A stretch of 64,000 nucleotides of DNA from Agreia sp. Leaf283 (GCF_001422485.1 NZ_LMNF01000001.1:689900-753899), one strand, 5' to 3'. Numbered from the stretch's first letter, positions 54,828 through 63,175 are shown. The notes: a model not told the origin generated them from the sequence alone. A program made the numbers and translations.

Positions 54828-55203
54828 GTGGGTCTCCTTGGGTTCTTTACCTGAGAGAGTCCCCACTCTTTCTCCGTGCGATTCTCACCATAGAGCCAGA
54901 TCGACTCATATGTGAGAAAAATTTCTAAAATGTGGAATTGAAGAGATCTGAATTAATTAATTCAGAGCGATCAGAACACGGGAAGGCCAGCGGCGAGCCT
55001 CGAAAGTGGCCTGAATGCTCCTACTGGAAGAGAGAGCCGAGCCGTAAGTTCATGACGCTAATTCACGAATTTTCCTCAACCGACATGCAGAGCATCTCCT
55101 CCACAGGATTCGATTCGCCACTTTTATCCACAGGCACATTCCCTGATCAAACGTCGAATCGCGTGTCCGACTCAGTGTCGGTGGCTCGTGTTTGACTTCC
55201 TGC
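54828..55203. other. AT-rich divergent intergenic region
   Basis: This 376-base gap is clearly lower in GC than its surroundings. It holds a 20-base palindrome at 54947-54966 and the promoters of the divergent surface-protein and HNH genes. I see no gene and no recognisable RNA. Confidence 0.6.
54947..54966. promoter_or_regulatory. 20-bp AT-rich perfect palindrome
   Basis: TCTGAATTAATTAATTCAGA is a perfect palindrome about 120 bases upstream of the surface-protein start and 238 bases before the HNH gene. It could be a regulator site for either gene; no regulator gene is adjacent. Confidence 0.5.
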
Positions 55204-56775
55204 ATGCACCTCGAGAACGCGACCCTCGGCGACATCGCCGAACGCCTTCGCGAGCTCCTCGAGGCAGACCGGGGCCGCTCATCGGCAGACGCTCTGCTCG
55301 AGTCGGCCGCCACCTGGGAGCGACTGGGCATGGTCGCCGACTCCGCCCGTGTCTGGGTCGCCGCAGAGATCGACGCCGAGTCCCGCCGTGAGCTCGGCGC
55401 AGACGGCCTGGCATACCGCCATGGTTTCCCCACGGGCAAAAAACTTCTGGCATCCACGGCCAACGTCTCCGAACGAACGGCGGCCTCACGAATGCAGCTC
55501 GGTCGACAGATCCGCTCGCACCTCTCGAACACCGGCCTTCCGTGCCCCAGCAGATTCCCCGCCGTCGAAGAGGCGTTCTTCGCCGGTCAGATCGGAGCAG
55601 ACACGGCGTCCGTCATCTGCCGCGCGCTCACCGACATCGCGTCGCGAACCACGTTCACCTCCGCACTCGACGAAGCCGAGCGGCACCTCGTGGGCGTCGC
55701 TACGGCCTCCATGCCGACGACCGGTGCCCCCGGGGGCACGACCGAAACCGATCCGGATGGCGACACCGCGGGCGGCTGCTCGGGCACGGCCCCGCGGCTC
55801 TACACGGTCGAAGAGATCGCCCGGCTGGCCATACGCATCCGCGAGCATCTCGACCCCGATGGCGCCGAACCCCGCGACGCTGCCAAGCAGCACCTGCGGG
55901 GGTTCAGCTACCCTCGGATCGGCTCCGACGGCATGGCCCGCGGCCGCTACGCACTACCCCCGCTGCAGCTCGGCATCCTCCTGGCAGCGATCGACCCCAT
56001 TCTGAGCCCCCGCACGGCCGACCCTACGCCGGCCGACCCTACGCAGGCCAACCCTGCGCCGCCCGACTCGGGCCCCGACAGCGAGCCGACATCATCCGAT
56101 GACGCCGACCCCGCCGGCACCCCCGACGACCGACCCTCCCAGACCAGCAAGCTCCGCCCCGCTGTCTCGTCGGCCTCGCTCGACGAGCGCACGTACGAAC
56201 AGAAACTCCTCGACGCCCTGATGACGTTGATCGAGCAGGCAGCCGGGTCGCCGTCGGCATCACTGCTGAACGGAGCCGCGCCCACGGTCAACGTGCACGT
56301 CGCGGCGATCGACCTCGAAGCGGGTCGGGGTGTGGGCTGGATCGATGGCAGTTCCGAACCGATCCCGGTGAGTACGGTGGCGATGCTCCAGTGCACAGGC
56401 GACACGATCGTCAGCATTTTCGGCACCCACGGCGAAATACTCAGCCACGGCAAGACCCACCGTGTGGCAACCCGAAAACAACGAAGAGCATTGGCCGCTC
56501 GCGACGGCGGCTGCGTCTTTCCCGGGTGTCACCACCCGCCCTCGCGCTGTCAGGCGCACCACGTGATTCCCTGGGTCAGCACGATATTCGAACCCGGCGC
56601 CACCGACGTCGACAACATGGCGCTGCTCTGCGCGTTCCACCACTCGGTTATTCACAGTTCCGCGTGGCGGCTCACCATGATCCACGGCTCGCCGCACATC
56701 ACACCGCCCTCGTGGGTCGACCCGCGACGCACACCGCGGCCGGCGGGCAGGCGACGAACGGCCGAGCCATGGTGA
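55204..56775 (+). CDS. DUF222 and HNH endonuclease-domain protein
   Basis: A 523-residue protein of the actinobacterial 13E12-like family. The N-terminal DUF222 region has ARVWVAAEIDAESRRELGADGLAYRHGFPTGKKLLAS and VSERTAASRMQLG. The C-terminal HNH motif reads CVFPGCHHPPSRCQAHHVIPWVS ... NMALLCAFHHSVIH, near residues 440-480, with four Cys/His ligands. Such genes occur in many copies in actinobacterial genomes and are of unknown role; they resemble homing-type endonucleases. The start is ATG 55204 or TTG 55192; neither has a clear ribosome binding site. A Pro/Asp-rich linker (about residues 275-315) joins the domains. Confidence 0.88.
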   Translation: MHLENATLGDIAERLRELLEADRGRSSADALLESAATWERLGMVADSARVWVAAEIDAESRRELGADGLAYRHGFPTGKKLLASTANVSERTAASRMQLGRQIRSHLSNTGLPCPSRFPAVEEAFFAGQIGADTASVICRALTDIASRTTFTSALDEAERHLVGVATASMPTTGAPGGTTETDPDGDTAGGCSGTAPRLYTVEEIARLAIRIREHLDPDGAEPRDAAKQHLRGFSYPRIGSDGMARGRYALPPLQLGILLAAIDPILSPRTADPTPADPTQANPAPPDSGPDSEPTSSDDADPAGTPDDRPSQTSKLRPAVSSASLDERTYEQKLLDALMTLIEQAAGSPSASLLNGAAPTVNVHVAAIDLEAGRGVGWIDGSSEPIPVSTVAMLQCTGDTIVSIFGTHGEILSHGKTHRVATRKQRRALAARDGGCVFPGCHHPPSRCQAHHVIPWVSTIFEPGATDVDNMALLCAFHHSVIHSSAWRLTMIHGSPHITPPSWVDPRRTPRPAGRRRTAEPW

Positions 56776-56851
56776 ACCACGGTCCCTCGCTGCCGAACCA
56801 CCGCCACCCGCCTGTCGACCCCGGCTCGCCACGGCCCCACGGCCCCACACC

Positions 56852-56886
56852 CTCAGCTCAGCTCACCTCAGCTCAGCTCAGCTCAA
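56852..56886. repeat. CTCAG microsatellite, seven units
   Basis: Seven 5-base units (five CTCAG, one CTCAC, one CTCAA) lie at the 3' end of the leftward ABC-2 permease gene and supply its TGA stop codon. Copy-number change here would alter only the last few codons or the 3' end. Confidence 0.8.
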
Positions 56887-57642
56887 CCGGCGACGGTAGA
56901 TCGCGAGCGCCGCCAGGTATGCGACGACGAGTATGCCGCCGAGCCACGCCAGCGCGATCCAGATCTCGCCGCCCACGGGCTGCCCTGCGAGCAGAGCTCG
57001 GATCGTGTCGACGATCGATGTCACAGGCTGGTTCTCTGCGAACCAGGCGACCGGCCCCGGCATCGAGTGGGTGGGAACGAAGGCCGAACTGATGAACGGA
57101 AGGAAGATCAGCGGATAGCTGAACGCGCTCGCCCCATCGATCGACTTCGCCGAGAGGCCCGCGATCACGGCGATCCAGGTCAGGGCGAGGGTGAACAACA
57201 CCACCAGACCGGCGACGGCAAGCCACGCGAGCACCGATGCACCCGATCGGAAGCCGAGCAGCAACGCCACACCCGTGACGACGACCACCGAGATCAGATT
57301 GGCGGCCATCGAGGTGAGCACGTGCGCCCAGAGAACGCTCGACCTCGCGATCGGCATCGACCTCAGTCGGTCGACGATGCCGCTCTGCATGTCGAGGAAC
57401 AGGCGATAGGCCGTATAGGCGATTCCCGACGCGATGGTGATGAGCAGGATGCCCGGGAGCAAGTACTCGACGTACGGCACGTCGCCGCCCGTGTCGATCG
57501 CACCGCCCAGCACGAAGACGAAGAGCAGCATCAGGGCGATCGGGGTGACGGCGGTGGTCACGATCGTGTCGGGGCTGCGCAGTATGTGCCGCAGCGACCG
57601 CGCGGTCAGAACGGCGGTGTCGCCGATCACGTGAGTTGTCAT
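56878..57642 (-). CDS. ABC-2 type transporter permease (DrrB-like)
   Basis: A 254-residue membrane protein with six hydrophobic segments, e.g. TTAVTPIALMLLFVFVLGGAI, LLPGILLITIASGIAYTAYRLFLDMQSG, LVVLFTLALTWIAVIAGL and IALAWLGGILVVAYLAALAIYRRR. The family signature (PIARSSVLWAHVLTSMAANLISVVVV) fits DrrB/ABC-2 exporters. It overlaps the ATPase stop by 4 bases and forms an exporter with it. The cassette with PadR and DUF1048 genes suggests drug-induced efflux; the substrate is unknown. Confidence 0.9.
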   Translation of the reverse strand: MTTHVIGDTAVLTARSLRHILRSPDTIVTTAVTPIALMLLFVFVLGGAIDTGGDVPYVEYLLPGILLITIASGIAYTAYRLFLDMQSGIVDRLRSMPIARSSVLWAHVLTSMAANLISVVVVTGVALLLGFRSGASVLAWLAVAGLVVLFTLALTWIAVIAGLSAKSIDGASAFSYPLIFLPFISSAFVPTHSMPGPVAWFAENQPVTSIVDTIRALLAGQPVGGEIWIALAWLGGILVVAYLAALAIYRRRLS

Positions 57643-58445
57643 GACTGATCCTTTCGACGTGAACCATCTGGAGCGCCGGAACCGACCAGCGCGAAAAAGA
57701 CCTCTTCGAGAGACGGCCGTTTCTCCACGTACTCCACCCGCGCTGCGGGGAGAAGGCTGAGGAGTTCATCGAGGGTGCCGCTGCGAATGATCGTTCCCTC
57801 GTGCAGGATGGCGATCCGGTCTGCGAGCTGCTCGGCCTCTTCGAGGTACTGAGTCGTCAGCATCACGGTCGTCCCCGAGTCGGCGAGCGATCTGATCGTC
57901 TGCCAGACCTCGGCGCGGGCCTCGGGGTCGAGCCCCGTGGTCGGCTCGTCGAGAAAGATCACCGCAGGCGCGCCGATGAGGCTCATCGCGATGTCGAGGC
58001 GTCGCCTCATTCCACCCGAATACGTCGCGGCGCGACGATCTGCCGCGTCGATGAGGGAGAAGCGGCCGAGCAGCTCCTCGGCGATCGCGCCCGCCTTCGG
58101 AAGGTGGCGGAGCCGCGCGATGAGCATGAGATTCTCCCGCCCCGACAACACCTCGTCGACGGCGGCGAACTGCCCTGTGAGACTGATCGACTCGCGCACT
58201 CGCCCCGGCTCGACGGCCACGTCGAAACCGTTCACGATCGACGAGCCCGCATCCGACGTCAGCAGCGTCGAGAGGATGCGCACGAGAGTGGTTTTGCCCG
58301 CACCGTTCGAACCGAGAAGCGCGAAGACACTGCCCCGATCGACATCGAGGTCGACGCCGCGGAGCACGGCGAGGTCGCCGAACGACTTGGCGAGCCCGCG
58401 CACCCGGATGGCGGGCCCCGCGTCAGGCCTGATCGGCGACGGCAC
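57639..58445 (-). CDS. ABC transporter ATP-binding protein (DrrA-like)
   Basis: A 268-residue ATPase with Walker A LGSNGAGKTT, signature YSGGMRRRLDIAMSL, Walker B IFLDEPTTGLDPEAR and switch His replaced in the TTQYLEEAEQL stretch by Gln, as in DrrA-type exporters. The tail RVEYVEKRPSLEEVFFALVG is also DrrA-like. The GTG at 58445 overlaps the DUF1048 gene by 23 bases; no clear ribosome binding site is seen, so the start is approximate. Confidence 0.88.
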   Translation of the reverse strand: MPSPIRPDAGPAIRVRGLAKSFGDLAVLRGVDLDVDRGSVFALLGSNGAGKTTLVRILSTLLTSDAGSSIVNGFDVAVEPGRVRESISLTGQFAAVDEVLSGRENLMLIARLRHLPKAGAIAEELLGRFSLIDAADRRAATYSGGMRRRLDIAMSLIGAPAVIFLDEPTTGLDPEARAEVWQTIRSLADSGTTVMLTTQYLEEAEQLADRIAILHEGTIIRSGTLDELLSLLPAARVEYVEKRPSLEEVFFALVGSGAPDGSRRKDQS

Positions 58446-58788
58446 GATCGATCGATTCGACGAGCCGGGCGCGTTCCTTGCTGATCCACTGCCCGTCGCT
58501 GTAATTCCTGATGAACTCCTCGGCGAATTCCACAGGATCGTCGCCGACGATCTCGCGGATCGGCGTCGAGTCTGTCGCCGCGCGCTCGACGAGGTCGGCG
58601 AGGTCGTCGAACATCTGCACGAGCACGTCTCCCTTGCTGACCGCGCCGGCATAGGTGAGGTAGCGCTCGAGCCCGTCGATCGCGGTGCGGTAGCTGGCAG
58701 GCAGCTGCTTCTTGCGCGCCTTGTATTCGCGCCAGCGCTTCTTGTCTTCGAACGATCCGGTGATCTGTTCGATCCAGGCGGCGGTCAT
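58423..58788 (-). CDS. DUF1048-family protein
   Basis: A 121-residue, mainly helical cytoplasmic protein: FEDKKRWREYKARKKQLPASYRTAIDGLERYLTYAG followed by FDDLADLVERAATDSTPIREIVGDDPVEFAEEFIRNYSDGQWISKERARLVESI. This family is regularly encoded between a PadR regulator and an ABC-2 exporter, as here. It overlaps the PadR gene by 4 bases (ATGA). Biochemical function is not known. Confidence 0.88.
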   Translation of the reverse strand: MTAAWIEQITGSFEDKKRWREYKARKKQLPASYRTAIDGLERYLTYAGAVSKGDVLVQMFDDLADLVERAATDSTPIREIVGDDPVEFAEEFIRNYSDGQWISKERARLVESIDRAVADQA

Positions 58789-59171
58789 GAGTGTTCTCCT
58801 TCGATTCGTGGTGTCGGTGTTCGTGCGGTGTCTGTCGGTGGAGCGTCGACGCGGGTGCGAAGCTGCTCGATGCGCTCGGCCAGGAAGCTCCAGTTGCTCC
58901 AGAACTCGTCGAGGGTGCGGGCGCCGGCGGAGTTCAGCGTGTAGACCTTGCGCGGCGGCCCCTTCTCCGAGGGCTCCTTCACGACGTCGACGTAGCCGCG
59001 CTGCTCGATGCGCAGGAGCAGGGCGTAGATCGTGCCCTCGGCGATGTCGGCGAAACCCTGATCACGCAGCCAGGCCGTGATCTCGTAGCCGTACGCCGCC
59101 CGATCACTGAGGACGCCGAGCACGATTCCCTCGAGCGCACCCTTGAGCATCTCGGTCGCCTGCTTGCCCAT
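58785..59171 (-). CDS. PadR-family transcriptional regulator
   Basis: A 128-residue repressor with the PadR winged helix (LKGALEGIVLGVLSDRAAYGYEITAWLRDQGFADIAEGTIYALLLRIEQRGYVDVVKEPSEKGPPRKVYTLNSAG) and a C-terminal dimerisation helix (LDEFWSNWSFLAERIEQLRT). It heads the four-gene exporter cassette. The divergent region to its right holds repeated TACATAG and a GTACCGGTAC palindrome, possible PadR sites for autoregulation. Confidence 0.92.
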   Translation of the reverse strand: MGKQATEMLKGALEGIVLGVLSDRAAYGYEITAWLRDQGFADIAEGTIYALLLRIEQRGYVDVVKEPSEKGPPRKVYTLNSAGARTLDEFWSNWSFLAERIEQLRTRVDAPPTDTARTPTPRIEGEHS

Positions 59172-59198
59172 CCGGACTCCCTACTACTCAGTGATATT

Positions 59199-59240
59199 GA
59201 CTACCACTACATAGTAAGCATGAGTACCGGTACATAGCAA
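59199..59240. promoter_or_regulatory. Palindromic/repeat cluster upstream of PadR, candidate operator
   Basis: CTACATAGTA and GTACATAGCA form a direct pair of TACATAG motifs, and GTACCGGTAC near 59225 is a perfect palindrome. The cluster lies 30-70 bases before the PadR start in a local AT-rich stretch between divergent genes. Confidence 0.5.
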
Positions 59241-59264
59241 TACTGATTAGCAGAAGAGCGCAGG

Positions 59265-59645
59265 ATGAGTACGGTGGTGCGCATGGGCAGACCATCCGAC
59301 GACGCGATCGATCTCCTGCACGAGATCGCCGCCATCCTTGGCGCGGCCGGCCCCGTCGAGCTCGGAACCATGTTCCACAATCCCGGAATCCGCACGGGCA
59401 CGAAGATCGTCGCCTTCATCGGCAGCGACGACCGACTCATCGTGAAGGTGCCGCGCGAGCGCGCGCTCGAGTTGATCGAGCAGGGGCGCGCCGCGCCGCT
59501 GTCGATGGGTCGCCGAACGATGCGCGAGTGGGTCGAGGTGCCCGCGGGCGACGATCTGCACACGAATGATCCCTCGAAGACGCTCGAGACCTGGTCGGCG
59601 CTGACCAGAGAATCCTTCGACTACGTGCGGTCGCTCCTCGGCTGA
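59265..59645 (+). CDS. TfoX N-terminal-like protein
   Basis: A 126-residue protein whose core (MFHNPGIRTGTKIVAFIGSDDRLIVKVPRERALELIEQGRAAPLSMGRRTMREWVEVP) resembles TfoX/Sxy N-terminal domains found widely outside competence. An N-terminal helix precedes it. The ATG at 59265 follows GAAGAGCG; an ATG at 59283 is possible. It is divergent from the PadR cassette. Function in actinobacteria is unknown. Confidence 0.75.
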   Translation: MSTVVRMGRPSDDAIDLLHEIAAILGAAGPVELGTMFHNPGIRTGTKIVAFIGSDDRLIVKVPRERALELIEQGRAAPLSMGRRTMREWVEVPAGDDLHTNDPSKTLETWSALTRESFDYVRSLLG

Positions 59646-59678
59646 CCGCCCGCGCGACTCAGTCGGAGACGCTGTGAC

Positions 59679-60206
59679 TCAGTCGGACACGCTGTAGGGG
59701 GCGCTGATCACGGCGCGACCGATTCCATGGAAGAAGAGATTGAAGCCGAGCATCGCGGGGGACGCGTCTGCGGGAATGTCGAGGGTCTCGACATCGACCG
59801 CGTGCACGACGACGTAGTACTCGTGGTCGCCGTGGCCGGGAGGAGGGGTGGCTCCGACGTATCCGGCGACGCCGCCATCATTGCGCAGGGTGATCGCGCC
59901 CTGTGGCAGCAGATCGCTGCCCGGCGTTCCGGCGCCGGCGGCGAGACTCGTCACCTCGACCGGAATGTTGAACACGGCCCAGTGCCAGAAACCGGATGCC
60001 GTGGGTGCGTCGGGGTCGTAGACCGTCACGACATAGCTTCTGGTCCCTTCCGGCGCCCCTGACCAGCTCAGCTGGGGCGACACGTCGCCGCCCCCTGCCC
60101 CCGCCCCCACCTGGTCGTTCGACAGCCGCACTCCCTGCTTCACATCGGTCGACTCGAGGTCGAATGCCGGGAGCTTCGGAAGTCGGTCGTAGGGGTTCGC
60201 GCTCAT
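59679..60206 (-). CDS. YbhB/YbcL family (PEBP/RKIP-like) protein
   Basis: A 175-residue phosphatidylethanolamine-binding-like protein. Family stretches are [44 protein letters not shown] and [25 protein letters not shown], with the conserved Asp-Pro-Asp-Ala-Pro and Gly-x-x-Pro-Pro-x-Gly-His motifs of the ligand pocket. No signal peptide, so cytoplasmic. It stands alone between a TfoX-like gene (convergent) and a repeat. Role unknown; bacterial members are often stress-related or inhibitors of proteases or kinases by analogy. Confidence 0.9.
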   Translation of the reverse strand: MSANPYDRLPKLPAFDLESTDVKQGVRLSNDQVGAGAGGGDVSPQLSWSGAPEGTRSYVVTVYDPDAPTASGFWHWAVFNIPVEVTSLAAGAGTPGSDLLPQGAITLRNDGGVAGYVGATPPPGHGDHEYYVVVHAVDVETLDIPADASPAMLGFNLFFHGIGRAVISAPYSVSD

Positions 60207-60233
60207 GGGGAGTCCTTTGTTCGGGTGCCGTTG

Positions 60234-60300
60234 CCCTTCGACAGGCTCAGGGATCGCGTCTCGCTCAGGGAACGCGTTCCGGGAGCCTGTCGATAGAGGG
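60234..60300. repeat. Degenerate short-repeat cluster
   Basis: One good copy (60234-60253) is followed by altered copies in both orientations, upstream of the YbhB-like start and of the divergent FadR-type gene. Confidence 0.65.
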
Positions 60301-60371
60301 CTGGCTTAAACGCTAGACCCGACACCTGAGAGAGCGGAATGGATGGACAACCGACCACGCCCCGATTATGC

Positions 60372-60386
60372 TGTGGTCTGACCACA
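60372..60386. promoter_or_regulatory. FadR/LldR-type operator, 15-bp palindrome
   Basis: TGTGGTCTGACCACA is a perfect palindrome around a central T. It fits the FadR-subfamily consensus TNGTNNNACNA (TGGTCTGACCA) and lies 54 bases before the regulator's start. A GACCACA half copy follows at 60393. Confidence 0.7.
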
Positions 60387-60439
60387 TGGCCTGACCACAC
60401 ATGAGTCCAGTGACAGCCAGCGATCGAGGAGGACGCGAC

Positions 60440-61312
60440 GTGACCGCCATCGACACACGCGCCCCCGCATCCGTTGCCCCGGTCGACCCGCGCCGCGCCT
60501 GGCAGGTCGTGCTGCAGCACATCGAGGCCGACCTGCTCGCGGGGCGCCTCGTTCCCGGCGATCACCTGCCCGCCGAGCGGACTCTCGCGAGCGAGCTGGG
60601 CGTCGGCCGCTCGTCCGTTCGCGAGGCGCTGCGCGTGCTCGAAGTCCTCGGGCTCATCCGCACGCAGACCGGATCGGGCCCGCAATCCGGCGCCATCATC
60701 GTGGCTCGCCCATCCGGCGGCATGTCGTCGCTGATGCGGCTGCAGGTCGCCGCCCAGGGCTTCGACGTTCGCGACGTGGTCAAGACCCGACTCGTGCTCG
60801 AGGCCGCCGTCGTGACCGAGCTCGCCGAGGCATCCGTCGCCCGTATCGACGGGCTCGATCTCGGCCCGGCCGTCGAGTTGCTCGACGCGATGGATGCCGA
60901 TGGCCGGGTCTCCGAGGCCGAATTCCTCGCGCTCGACGCGGCCTTCCACCTGGCGCTCGCCGAGCTCTCCGGCAACGCCGTGATCGCCTCGATGATGGCG
61001 GGCCTCCGCAACTCCATCGAGAGCTACGTTCTCGCCGGCGTGCCGAACCTGCCGTCGTGGCCCGAGACATCCGGTCGCCTGCGCCACGAGCACCGCGACA
61101 TCGTCGACGCCATCGAGAAGGGCGACGCCGAGCTCGCCCGCGGCCGCGTTCGCGCCCACATCACGGGCTACTACACCGAGACCAACTTCATCTCCGCACC
61201 GACCGACCCCCTTCGACAGGCTCAGGGAACGCTCCCTGAGCTCGTCGAGGGCAACCGTTCCCTGAGCTCGTCGAAGGGGACCGAACCAGATAGAGGACTG
61301 CCCCATGGTTGA
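60440..61312 (+). CDS. FadR/GntR-family regulator, probable lactate (LldR-type)
   Basis: A 290-residue regulator. GAGGAGG is 7 bases before the GTG start at 60440. The winged helix ([45 protein letters not shown]) is followed by the FCD effector domain with metal-binding His residues ([34 protein letters not shown]). The last 30 or so residues (from about residue 257) are coded by the intergenic repeat at 61208-61278, so the natural C-terminus was probably overwritten. It overlaps the lldD start by 8 bases. Control of lldD through the palindrome at 60372 is likely. Confidence 0.88.
   Translation: MTAIDTRAPASVAPVDPRRAWQVVLQHIEADLLAGRLVPGDHLPAERTLASELGVGRSSVREALRVLEVLGLIRTQTGSGPQSGAIIVARPSGGMSSLMRLQVAAQGFDVRDVVKTRLVLEAAVVTELAEASVARIDGLDLGPAVELLDAMDADGRVSEAEFLALDAAFHLALAELSGNAVIASMMAGLRNSIESYVLAGVPNLPSWPETSGRLRHEHRDIVDAIEKGDAELARGRVRAHITGYYTETNFISAPTDPLRQAQGTLPELVEGNRSLSSSKGTEPDRGLPHG
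61208..61278. repeat. Short repeats inside the regulator coding region
   Basis: Three copies or variants of the CCCTTCGACAGGCTCAGGGA repeat, one in one orientation and two in the other, form the 3' end of the FadR-type gene and remain in frame until the overlap with lldD. Confidence 0.85.
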
Positions 61313-62705
61313 ACGCCGCTTTCCGAACCCCAAGGAACTGCTTCCCCTGATGCAGTTCAAGAAGCCCGAGCTCGACGGCAAGAAGCGTCGACTGCAGGGC
61401 GCGCTGACCATCGACGACCTGCGCACGATCGCCAAGCGGCGCACCCCGAAGGCGGCGTTCGACTACACCGACGGATCGGCCGAGGGCGAGATCTCGTTGA
61501 GGCGGGCGCGCCAGGCGTTCCAGGACATCGAGTTCCACCCGTCGATCCTGCGCGACGTGTCGAGGCTCGACACGACGACGCAGATCCTCGGGGGCACCTC
61601 GACCATGCCCTTCGGCATCGCCCCCACCGGCTTCACCCGCCTGATGCAGACCGAGGGCGAGATCGCGGGGGCCGGGGCCGCCGCCGCCGCCGGCATCCCG
61701 TTCACACTCTCGACTCTCGGAACGTCGTCGATCGAGGCCGTCAAGGCGGCGAACCCGACCGGGCGCAACTGGTTCCAGCTCTACGTGATGCGCCAGCGCG
61801 AGATCTCCTACGGTCTCGTCGAGCGCGCCGCCGCGGCCGGCTTCGACACGCTCATGTTCACCGTCGACACCCCCATCGCCGGCGCGCGCCTGCGAGACAA
61901 GCGCAACGGCTTCTCGATTCCTCCGCAGCTCACCGCGGGCACCATCATCAACGCCATCCCCCGGCCGTGGTGGTGGTACGACTTCCTCACGACTCCCCCG
62001 CTCGAGTTCGCATCGCTCTCGTCGACCGGCGGCACCGTGGGCGAGCTGCTCGATTCGGCGATGGACCCGTCGATCGACTTCGACGACCTCGCGTTCATCC
62101 GCAGCATGTGGCCCGGCAAGATCGTGATCAAGGGAGTGCAGAACCTCGAGGACTCGAAGCGCCTCGCCGACCTCGGCGTCGACGGGATCCTGCTCTCGAA
62201 CCACGGAGGGCGCCAGCTCGACCGCGCCCCGATCCCGTTCCACCTGCTGCCCGACGTGGCCCGCGAGGTCGGCGGCGACGTCGAGGTGATGGTCGACACG
62301 GGCATCATGGACGGCGCCGACATCGTGGCCTCGCTCGCCCTCGGCGCGAAGTTCACCCTGATCGGCCGCGCCTACCTCTACGGGCTCATGGCCGGAGGGC
62401 GCGCGGGCGTCGACCGCACGATCGCAATCCTGTCGGAGCAGATCGTGCGCACGATGAAGCTGCTCGAGGTCGCCTCCATCGAGGAGCTGACCCCGGCCCA
62501 CGTCACGCAGCTGCAGCGTCTGGCGCCCCGCGCCGTCTCGGCGCAGACCGCTGCGGTGGCCGAGCAGGCCGCCTCGCGGCCGGCGAAGGGCACGGCGTCG
62601 TCGGCCGGCGCGCGCAAGGCGCCGACCCGCAAGCCCGCCGCATCCACCCCCGCGGTCGCCAAGGCGGCGGCGAAGAAGGTCGAGGCGACGCCGGCCGACG
62701 CATAG
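61305..62705 (+). CDS. lldD: FMN-dependent L-lactate dehydrogenase / alpha-hydroxy-acid oxidase
   Basis: A 466-residue enzyme oxidising L-lactate (or a related hydroxy acid) to pyruvate. The FMN barrel reads [83 protein letters not shown] and the catalytic His in [14 protein letters not shown], then [36 protein letters not shown]. The last 70 or so residues form an Ala/Lys/Pro-rich tail unusual for LldD. The gene overlaps the regulator and may use the lactate produced by RhaEW. Hairpin C lies 24 bases after its stop. Confidence 0.92.
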   Translation: MVERRFPNPKELLPLMQFKKPELDGKKRRLQGALTIDDLRTIAKRRTPKAAFDYTDGSAEGEISLRRARQAFQDIEFHPSILRDVSRLDTTTQILGGTSTMPFGIAPTGFTRLMQTEGEIAGAGAAAAAGIPFTLSTLGTSSIEAVKAANPTGRNWFQLYVMRQREISYGLVERAAAAGFDTLMFTVDTPIAGARLRDKRNGFSIPPQLTAGTIINAIPRPWWWYDFLTTPPLEFASLSSTGGTVGELLDSAMDPSIDFDDLAFIRSMWPGKIVIKGVQNLEDSKRLADLGVDGILLSNHGGRQLDRAPIPFHLLPDVAREVGGDVEVMVDTGIMDGADIVASLALGAKFTLIGRAYLYGLMAGGRAGVDRTIAILSEQIVRTMKLLEVASIEELTPAHVTQLQRLAPRAVSAQTAAVAEQAASRPAKGTASSAGARKAPTRKPAASTPAVAKAAAKKVEATPADA

Positions 62706-62729
62706 TCGCTGTCTGATTCGTCGTTCCTT

Positions 62730-62788
62730 ATTCAGGAGGAGCGCGCCACCGTGTGGATAGTGTCGACGGTGACGCGCTCCTCCTGAAT
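62730..62788 (+). repeat. 59-bp hairpin repeat, copy C
   Basis: The arms ATTCAGGAGGAGCGCG and CGCGCTCCTCCTGAAT pair perfectly for 16 bases. One C/A mismatch is followed by 6 further pairs and a loop starting GTGGATAGTG. It lies 24 bases after the lldD stop and 24 bases before the SMR start. Confidence 0.9.
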
Positions 62789-62812
62789 ACGTTGCGCCGA
62801 CGAAGGAGAAGC

Positions 62813-63175
62813 ATGAAGAAGTGGCTGTTTCTGGGCGGCGCCATCGTGACCGAGGTGACCGGATCGCTGTCGCTGAAGGCCGGCCTCGAGAATCCGGGCT
62901 GGTACGCGCTGATGGCGGCGGGCTTCGCGGGGGCGTTCGTGTTCCTGTCGCTGGTGCTGCGCGCGGGGCTGCCGCTCGGCGTCGCCTACGGAATCTGGGG
63001 CGCCCTCGGGGTAGCGCTCACCGCCCTGTTCTCGGCTCTTCTCTTCGGCGAACCGCTGACTCCCGTGATGGGGGCGGGGCTCGTGCTGATCATCGGCGGG
63101 GTGCTGTGCATCGAGCTCGGACGGCAGCGCGCCGAGAAGACGCGTGAGTCGGCCATGCACGGGCAGGCCCGCTGA
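62813..63175 (+). CDS. SMR-family transporter subunit
   Basis: A 120-residue membrane protein of the small multidrug resistance family starting MKKWLFLGGAIVTEVTGSLSLKAGLENPGWYALM, with the conserved membrane Glu in helix 1 (AIVTEV), LPLGVAYGIWGALGVALTALFSALLFGE and a fourth hydrophobic helix. The tail is longer and more charged than in its neighbour. AAGGAGAAGC precedes the ATG. Its stop overlaps the start of the second SMR gene by one base, so the pair probably forms a heterodimer. Confidence 0.9.
   Translation: MKKWLFLGGAIVTEVTGSLSLKAGLENPGWYALMAAGFAGAFVFLSLVLRAGLPLGVAYGIWGALGVALTALFSALLFGEPLTPVMGAGLVLIIGGVLCIELGRQRAEKTRESAMHGQAR

Noticed and set aside
55204-56775. The HNH-endonuclease gene as evidence of an inserted mobile element.
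   Set aside because: No terminal inverted repeats, target duplication, intein or intron borders are visible, and DUF222-HNH genes are common stand-alone genes in actinobacteria.
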